From positions 136,809 to 146,709 of the forward strand of contig FR899730.1 in NCBI GenBank assembly GCA_000437275.1: 9,901 nucleotides of DNA. Reading direction: 5' to 3'. The translations under genes and the position numbers were made by a program. This stretch comes from Clostridium sp. CAG:411. GTDB taxonomy: Bacteria; Bacillota; Clostridia; Lachnospirales; Lachnospiraceae. The notes beneath the pieces were generated by a model that searched no databases, was not told where the DNA came from, and saw only the letters and a program-made list of their open reading frames with translations. Position 1 is the first letter of the stretch, and each line of letters opens with the position of its first letter. Below, one piece after another: positions 6,495 through 9,901 of the stretch.

Positions 6495-6920
6495 ATGGCA
6501 AAGAAAGTAGAAGGATACATTAAATTACAAATTCCTGCAGCTAAAGCTACACCAGCTCCACCAGTTGGACCAGCTTTAGGTCAGCATGGTGTTAATATTG
6601 TACAATTTACAAAGGAGTTTAATGCTAGAACAGCAGGACAGGAAGGAATGATTATTCCAGTTGTTATTACTGTTTATTCTGATAGAAGTTTTAGTTTTGT
6701 TACAAAGACTCCACCAGCTGCAGTTCTTTTAAAGAAAGCTTGTAATATTCAGTCTGGTTCAGGTGAACCAAACAAAAATAAAGTTGCAACAATCTCTAAA
6801 GACAAAGTTAGAGAAATCGCAGAAACAAAGATGCCTGACTTAAATGCTGCAAGCATTGAAGCTGCAATGAGCATGATTGCTGGTACAGCTAGAAGTATGG
6901 GTATCGTTGTAGAAGACTAA
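6495..6920 (+). CDS. rplK: 50S ribosomal protein L11
   Basis: Protein of the ribosomal GTPase-associated centre, 141 residues, the usual length. The N-terminal domain has the proline-rich PAPPVGPALGQHGVNI segment (20-35), the region whose prolines affect thiostrepton sensitivity in this family. The C-terminal RNA-binding domain (about 72-141) contains the KTPPAAVLLKKA start and ends with GTARSMGIVVED. The start is set by AGGAGG at 6480-6485. It is followed by rplA after a 129-base gap that carries a second L1-type element. It is probably transcribed from the promoter ahead of rpmG, as no promoter is seen in the nusG-rplK gap. Confidence 0.97.
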   Translation: MAKKVEGYIKLQIPAAKATPAPPVGPALGQHGVNIVQFTKEFNARTAGQEGMIIPVVITVYSDRSFSFVTKTPPAAVLLKKACNIQSGSGEPNKNKVATISKDKVREIAETKMPDLNAASIEAAMSMIAGTARSMGIVVED

Positions 6921-6964
6921 GAAAAACGAGGCTAAAAAGACATTATTCCGCAAGAACGTAATAA

Positions 6965-7035
6965 GTGGGAGGCATTGCATTCGATGGAATGAATGCTGTT
7001 GAATACTTATTCAACAAATTAACCGATAATACCAC
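6965..7035 (+). promoter_or_regulatory. Putative L1-binding leader element (23S rRNA mimic) upstream of rplA
   Basis: GTGGGAGGC (6965-6973) and GATAATACCAC (7025-7035) can pair through GTGG/CCAC. They closely match the two strands of the 23S rRNA L1 site (GUGGGAGGC and GAAAUACCAC in E. coli, from memory). Between them are two hairpins: GCATTC/GAATGC (6977-6982, 6991-6996) and GTTGAAT/ATTCAAC (6998-7004, 7009-7015, loop ACTT). The 3' box touches the rplA ribosome site AGGAGG (7036-7041), the right place for translational repression by L1. Confidence 0.72.
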
Positions 7036-7049
7036 AGGAGGTTTTCGAA

Positions 7050-7742
7050 ATGAAAAGAGGAAAGAAATATGTAGAATCTGCAAAGAACATTGACAGAACA
7101 AAGTTATATGATGCAGATGAAGCAATTAGTTTAGTTAAAAAGTCAGCTGTTGCAAAATTTGATGAAACAGTAGAGGCTCATATCAGACTTGGTGTTGATG
7201 GACGTCATGCAGACCAGCAGGTTCGTGGTGCAGTTGTATTGCCACACGGAACAGGTAAGACTGTAAAGGTTCTTGTTTTTGCAAAGGGAGAAAAGGTTGC
7301 AGAAGCAGAAGCAGCAGGTGCAGATTATGTTGGTGGAGATGAATTAATTCCTAAGATCCAGAATGAAGGATGGTTAGACTTTGACGTTGTAGTTGCAACT
7401 CCAGATATGATGGGTGTTGTAGGTCGTTTGGGACGTGTACTTGGACCTAAGGGCTTAATGCCAAACCCTAAAGCTGGTACTGTTACAATGGATGTTACAA
7501 AAGCTGTTGCAGATATTAAAGCAGGTAAGATCGAATATAGATTGGATAAAGCAAATATTATCCATGTTCCAGTTGGAAAGGCTTCTTTCTCAGAGGAACA
7601 GTTAAATGAAAACTTTGCTACATTGATGGATGCTATCAATAAGGCAAAGCCAGCTTCATGCAAGGGTCAGTATTTAAGAAGTGTTACATTAGCTTCTACA
7701 ATGGGACCTGGTGTAAAGTTAAATACAGTTAAGCTTGCTTAA
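7050..7742 (+). CDS. rplA: 50S ribosomal protein L1
   Basis: Large-subunit protein of the L1 stalk, 230 residues, which binds 23S rRNA and in several bacteria represses its own mRNA. The signature GRLGRVLGPKGLMPNPKAGTVT is present (encoded around 7420-7490). Residues linked to RNA recognition in L1 structures are seen: Phe37 in AKFDETVEAH and the TMGPG loop starting at Thr217. This fits the rRNA-like element just upstream of the start. Start chosen at 7050, 8 bases after AGGAGG. It is the last gene of the cluster; a strong terminator follows, and rplJ-rplL, which often come next, are not present. Confidence 0.97.
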   Translation: MKRGKKYVESAKNIDRTKLYDADEAISLVKKSAVAKFDETVEAHIRLGVDGRHADQQVRGAVVLPHGTGKTVKVLVFAKGEKVAEAEAAGADYVGGDELIPKIQNEGWLDFDVVVATPDMMGVVGRLGRVLGPKGLMPNPKAGTVTMDVTKAVADIKAGKIEYRLDKANIIHVPVGKASFSEEQLNENFATLMDAINKAKPASCKGQYLRSVTLASTMGPGVKLNTVKLA

Positions 7743-7752
7743 TTATGTTTAT

Positions 7753-7782
7753 AAGGCCACTACTAAGGTAGTGGCTTTTTTT
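7753..7782 (+). terminator. Intrinsic terminator after rplA
   Basis: Stem GCCACTAC/GTAGTGGC (7756-7763 and 7768-7775) with a TAAG loop, extendable by three A/G-T pairs, followed by seven T (7776-7782). It lies 10 bases after the rplA stop and only 10 bases before the nadB -35 box. Confidence 0.94.
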
Positions 7783-7792
7783 GCGTGCATTC

Positions 7793-7821
7793 TTGTATCT
7801 GTTATTAAACTGTGATATACT
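7793..7821 (+). promoter_or_regulatory. Promoter of nadB-nadC
   Basis: TTGTAT (7793-7798), 17-base spacer, TATACT (7816-7821) with TG at 7813-7814 as an extended -10. Start of transcription expected near 7828. An imperfect inverted repeat GGTATGG/CCAATACC (7832-7838 and 7852-7859) lies just inside the transcript and could be an operator or a weak hairpin; I do not recognise a NiaR or NrtR site in it. Confidence 0.78.
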
Positions 7822-7876
7822 AAAACGAATAGGTATGGATTTTATAAGAAGCCAATACCAGAGAGGTAAGAGAAAG

Positions 7877-9166
7877 ATGGTTAAGATAGAACAAAAGATT
7901 GACATTATAATAGTAGGAACTGGAGCAGCTGGATTGTATTGTGCATTGCAGTTTCCAGAGGATAAGAACATTTTAATGATTACCAAAGAAAAAGTGGAAT
8001 TAAGTGATTCGTTTTTGGCACAAGGTGGAATATGTGTGTTGAAAGACGAAGCTGATTACGATTCGTATTTTGAAGATACGATGCGGGCAGGACATTATGA
8101 AAATAATAAAGAGTCTGTAGATTTGATGATTCGTAAATCACAGGAAATAATCCATGATTTAATTGGATTTGGAGTAGACTTTGAAAAAGAAAATGGAAAA
8201 TTAGTATACACAAGAGAAGGTGCACATTCTACGGCACGTATTCTATATCATGAAGATTTGACTGGAAAAGAAATCAGTACAAAATTATGGAATCGAGTAG
8301 AAGAAAGAAAAAATGTAACTATTTCTGAATATACGACAATGGTTGACCTAGTGTGTAAAGACAATACTTGTTATGGTGTTATTGCAAAAGACAAAGAAGG
8401 AAATTTGCAGGAAATTACGGCAGATTATGTAATTTTAGCCAGTGGCGGAGTTGGCGGACTATTTGAACATTCTACTAATTTCCCACATTTGACAGGGGAT
8501 GCATTGGCAATTGCATTAAAAAACAAAATCAAATTAAAAGATATAAATTATATTCAAATACATCCAACTACTTTGTATTCTAAGAAGCCAGGACGAAGAT
8601 TTTTAATTTCAGAATCCGTAAGAGGCGAAGGCGCTAAATTATACAATAAAAATATGGAGCGTTTTGTAGATGAACTGTTACCAAGAGATGTTTTGACAGC
8701 AAAAATTCGTGAACAAATGGAAAAAGACGGAACAGATTTTGTATGGTTATCAATGCAGGATATGGGAGAAGAAGAGATTAAAAAACGTTTTCCTAATATT
8801 TATAAGAAATGTATGGAAGAGGGATTTGATCCAACCAAAGAATGCATACCTGTAACACCAGCGCAACATTATTTTATGGGCGGAATATGGGTTGATATTG
8901 ATAGTAAGACATCTATGGAACATTTGTATGCAATTGGTGAAAATAGTTGCAATGGGGTACATGGTGCCAATCGCCTTGCAAGTAATTCTCTGTTGGAAAG
9001 TTTGGTATTTGCAAAAGCAGCAGCGACACAGATTAAGGAACAATATACAGAAATATACATAGAGCAAAATGTAGACTTGACAAAGTATGAGAATTTTGAG
9101 CAGTTAGAGGCTGAGTACAAGCAGATGGTTCTGGAAGAGATGGAAAGGATGAAAAAACATGTATAA
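7877..9166 (+). CDS. nadB: L-aspartate oxidase, short form
   Basis: Flavoprotein of de novo NAD synthesis that oxidises L-aspartate to iminoaspartate, the substrate of quinolinate synthase (NadA). 429 residues from the ATG at 7877. An FAD-binding GTGAAG motif (14-19) follows the first strand. Family motifs: DSFLAQGGI (44-52), REGAHSTARI (113-122), HPT (229-231), SVRGEGA (247-253), LPRDV (268-272), PAQHYFMGGI (328-337) and GVHGANRLASNSLLE (360-374). These make it NadB rather than a succinate or fumarate dehydrogenase flavoprotein, and nadC beside it agrees. It is about 100 residues shorter than the E. coli enzyme, lacking most of the C-terminal helical domain; there is no sign of a frameshift. 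GAGAGG (7861-7866) serves as ribosome site. The in-frame TTG at 7781 overlaps the terminator and the ATG at 7835 lies too close to the predicted transcript start, so both are rejected as starts. It overlaps nadC by 8 bases. Confidence 0.93.
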   Translation: MVKIEQKIDIIIVGTGAAGLYCALQFPEDKNILMITKEKVELSDSFLAQGGICVLKDEADYDSYFEDTMRAGHYENNKESVDLMIRKSQEIIHDLIGFGVDFEKENGKLVYTREGAHSTARILYHEDLTGKEISTKLWNRVEERKNVTISEYTTMVDLVCKDNTCYGVIAKDKEGNLQEITADYVILASGGVGGLFEHSTNFPHLTGDALAIALKNKIKLKDINYIQIHPTTLYSKKPGRRFLISESVRGEGAKLYNKNMERFVDELLPRDVLTAKIREQMEKDGTDFVWLSMQDMGEEEIKKRFPNIYKKCMEEGFDPTKECIPVTPAQHYFMGGIWVDIDSKTSMEHLYAIGENSCNGVHGANRLASNSLLESLVFAKAAATQIKEQYTEIYIEQNVDLTKYENFEQLEAEYKQMVLEEMERMKKHV

Positions 9167-9901
9167 TAGGACTACTATGAAAATAAATGTAGATGAATTG
9201 ATTTGGATGGCATTAAAAGAAGATATCACAAGTGAAGATATTACAACAAATGCTATTATGCGAGAGGATAAACAGGGACAGGCACAGCTTCTTTGCAAGC
9301 AGGATGGTGTGATTGCAGGGTTAGAAGTGTTTGAGAGAGTATTTCAATTACTGGATGAAAAGACACAGGTGGAATTTTATTTTAAAGATGGCGATCGAGT
9401 TAAGAATGGAGATTTACTGGCAACAGTAACAGGAGATATTCGTACAATTTTGTCAGGTGAGCGTGTGGCACTGAATTATTTGCAGAGAATGAGTGGAATC
9501 GCAACACACACCAGACAATTAGTAGATTTACTTGGAGATGCGAAAACTAAGTTGTTAGATACGAGAAAAACGACTCCTAATATGCGTATCTTTGAAAAAT
9601 ATGCGGTTAAAGTTGGTGGAGGAACAAATCATAGATATAACTTATCAGATGGTATTTTAATCAAAGATAATCATATTGGAGCAGCGGGTGGAATTAAGAA
9701 AGCCGTAGAAATGGCGAAAGAATATGCACCATTTGTTCGTAAAATTGAAGTAGAAGTGGAGAGCCTTGAACAGGTACAGGAAGCACTGGATGCAGGTGCA
9801 GATATTATTATGCTTGACAATATGGATAATGCTACGATGAAAAAGGCGGTAGCTGTTATTGATGGCAGAGCGGAGACCGAATGCTCAGGAAATGTAACAG
9901 C
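9159..9901 (+). CDS. nadC: Nicotinate-nucleotide pyrophosphorylase (quinolinate phosphoribosyltransferase), 3' partial
   Basis: Converts quinolinate and PRPP to nicotinate mononucleotide, the third de novo NAD step. 247 complete codons are in the window; the family is usually about 280, so a short C-terminal piece is missing beyond the edge. Motifs: SGERVALNYLQRMSGIAT (99-116), LDTRKTTP (133-140), GGGTNHRYNLSDGILIKDNH (153-172, holding the PRPP/quinolinate-binding basic residues), EVEVES (197-202), IMLDNM (217-222) and ECSGNVT at the edge. The ATG at 9159 overlaps the nadB end by 8 bases and has AAAGGA (9144-9149) upstream; an in-frame ATG at 9177 is a possible alternative start. Tight overlap implies translational coupling with nadB. 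Confidence 0.95.
   Translation, partial: MYNRTTMKINVDELIWMALKEDITSEDITTNAIMREDKQGQAQLLCKQDGVIAGLEVFERVFQLLDEKTQVEFYFKDGDRVKNGDLLATVTGDIRTILSGERVALNYLQRMSGIATHTRQLVDLLGDAKTKLLDTRKTTPNMRIFEKYAVKVGGGTNHRYNLSDGILIKDNHIGAAGGIKKAVEMAKEYAPFVRKIEVEVESLEQVQEALDAGADIIMLDNMDNATMKKAVAVIDGRAETECSGNVT

Noticed and set aside
7781..7876. Upstream TTG or ATG (7835) starts for nadB
   Set aside because: The TTG overlaps the rplA terminator T-tract and precedes the predicted nadB promoter; the ATG at 7835 is only a few bases from the predicted transcript start and has no ribosome site.
1..9901. CRISPR array, insertion sequence, prophage or defence system
   Set aside because: No regularly spaced repeats, transposase, integrase or terminal inverted repeats are visible.

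Overview
The window looks like a chromosomal segment of a low-GC anaerobic member of the Clostridia, most likely Lachnospiraceae. This rests on the Rnf complex with a long cysteine-rich RnfB, A/T-rich genes with strong AGGAGG ribosome sites, clostridial-type RpmG/SecE/NusG/L11/L1 sequences, and an orphan FliD-like protein of a kind I associate with that family. No tRNA, rRNA, CRISPR array, insertion sequence or phage gene is visible. Most of the window is ordinary housekeeping DNA.

Layout. (1) Positions 1-2118 hold the end of an rnf operon: the 3' part of rnfE, then rnfA and rnfB, closely spaced on the plus strand. The Rnf complex couples ferredoxin:NAD+ electron transfer to ion pumping. (2) An AraC-type regulator with a degenerate receiver domain (2211-3779) follows with no visible terminator after rnfB, so it may be co-transcribed. 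(3) A strong hairpin at 3779-3813 sits between this gene and a convergent minus-strand gene (3816-5099) for a FliD-like protein. (4) A 370-bp non-coding divergent region (5100-5469) carries tandem extended -10 promoters for the FliD-like gene and a near-consensus promoter for the ribosomal operon. (5) rpmG-secE-nusG-rplK-rplA (5470-7742) forms the translation, secretion and antitermination cluster, closed by a strong terminator. (6) nadB and nadC (7877-9901, nadC running off the window) start a de novo NAD biosynthesis operon with its own promoter.

The most interesting regulatory signal is that rplK and rplA are each preceded by a leader element resembling the 23S rRNA binding site of ribosomal protein L1 (GUGGGAG paired with ACCAC just before the ribosome site). 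This suggests separate L1 feedback on the two cistrons. Other points worth a look are the CxxxCxxC plus Lys/Ala/Glu tail on RnfE, the pseudo-receiver AraC regulator beside rnf, the orphan FliD-like protein lacking the usual C-terminal coiled coil, the repeated TGCTATAATG promoter element, and the absence of rplJ-rplL after rplA. I do not see convincing evidence for a wholly new biological system.
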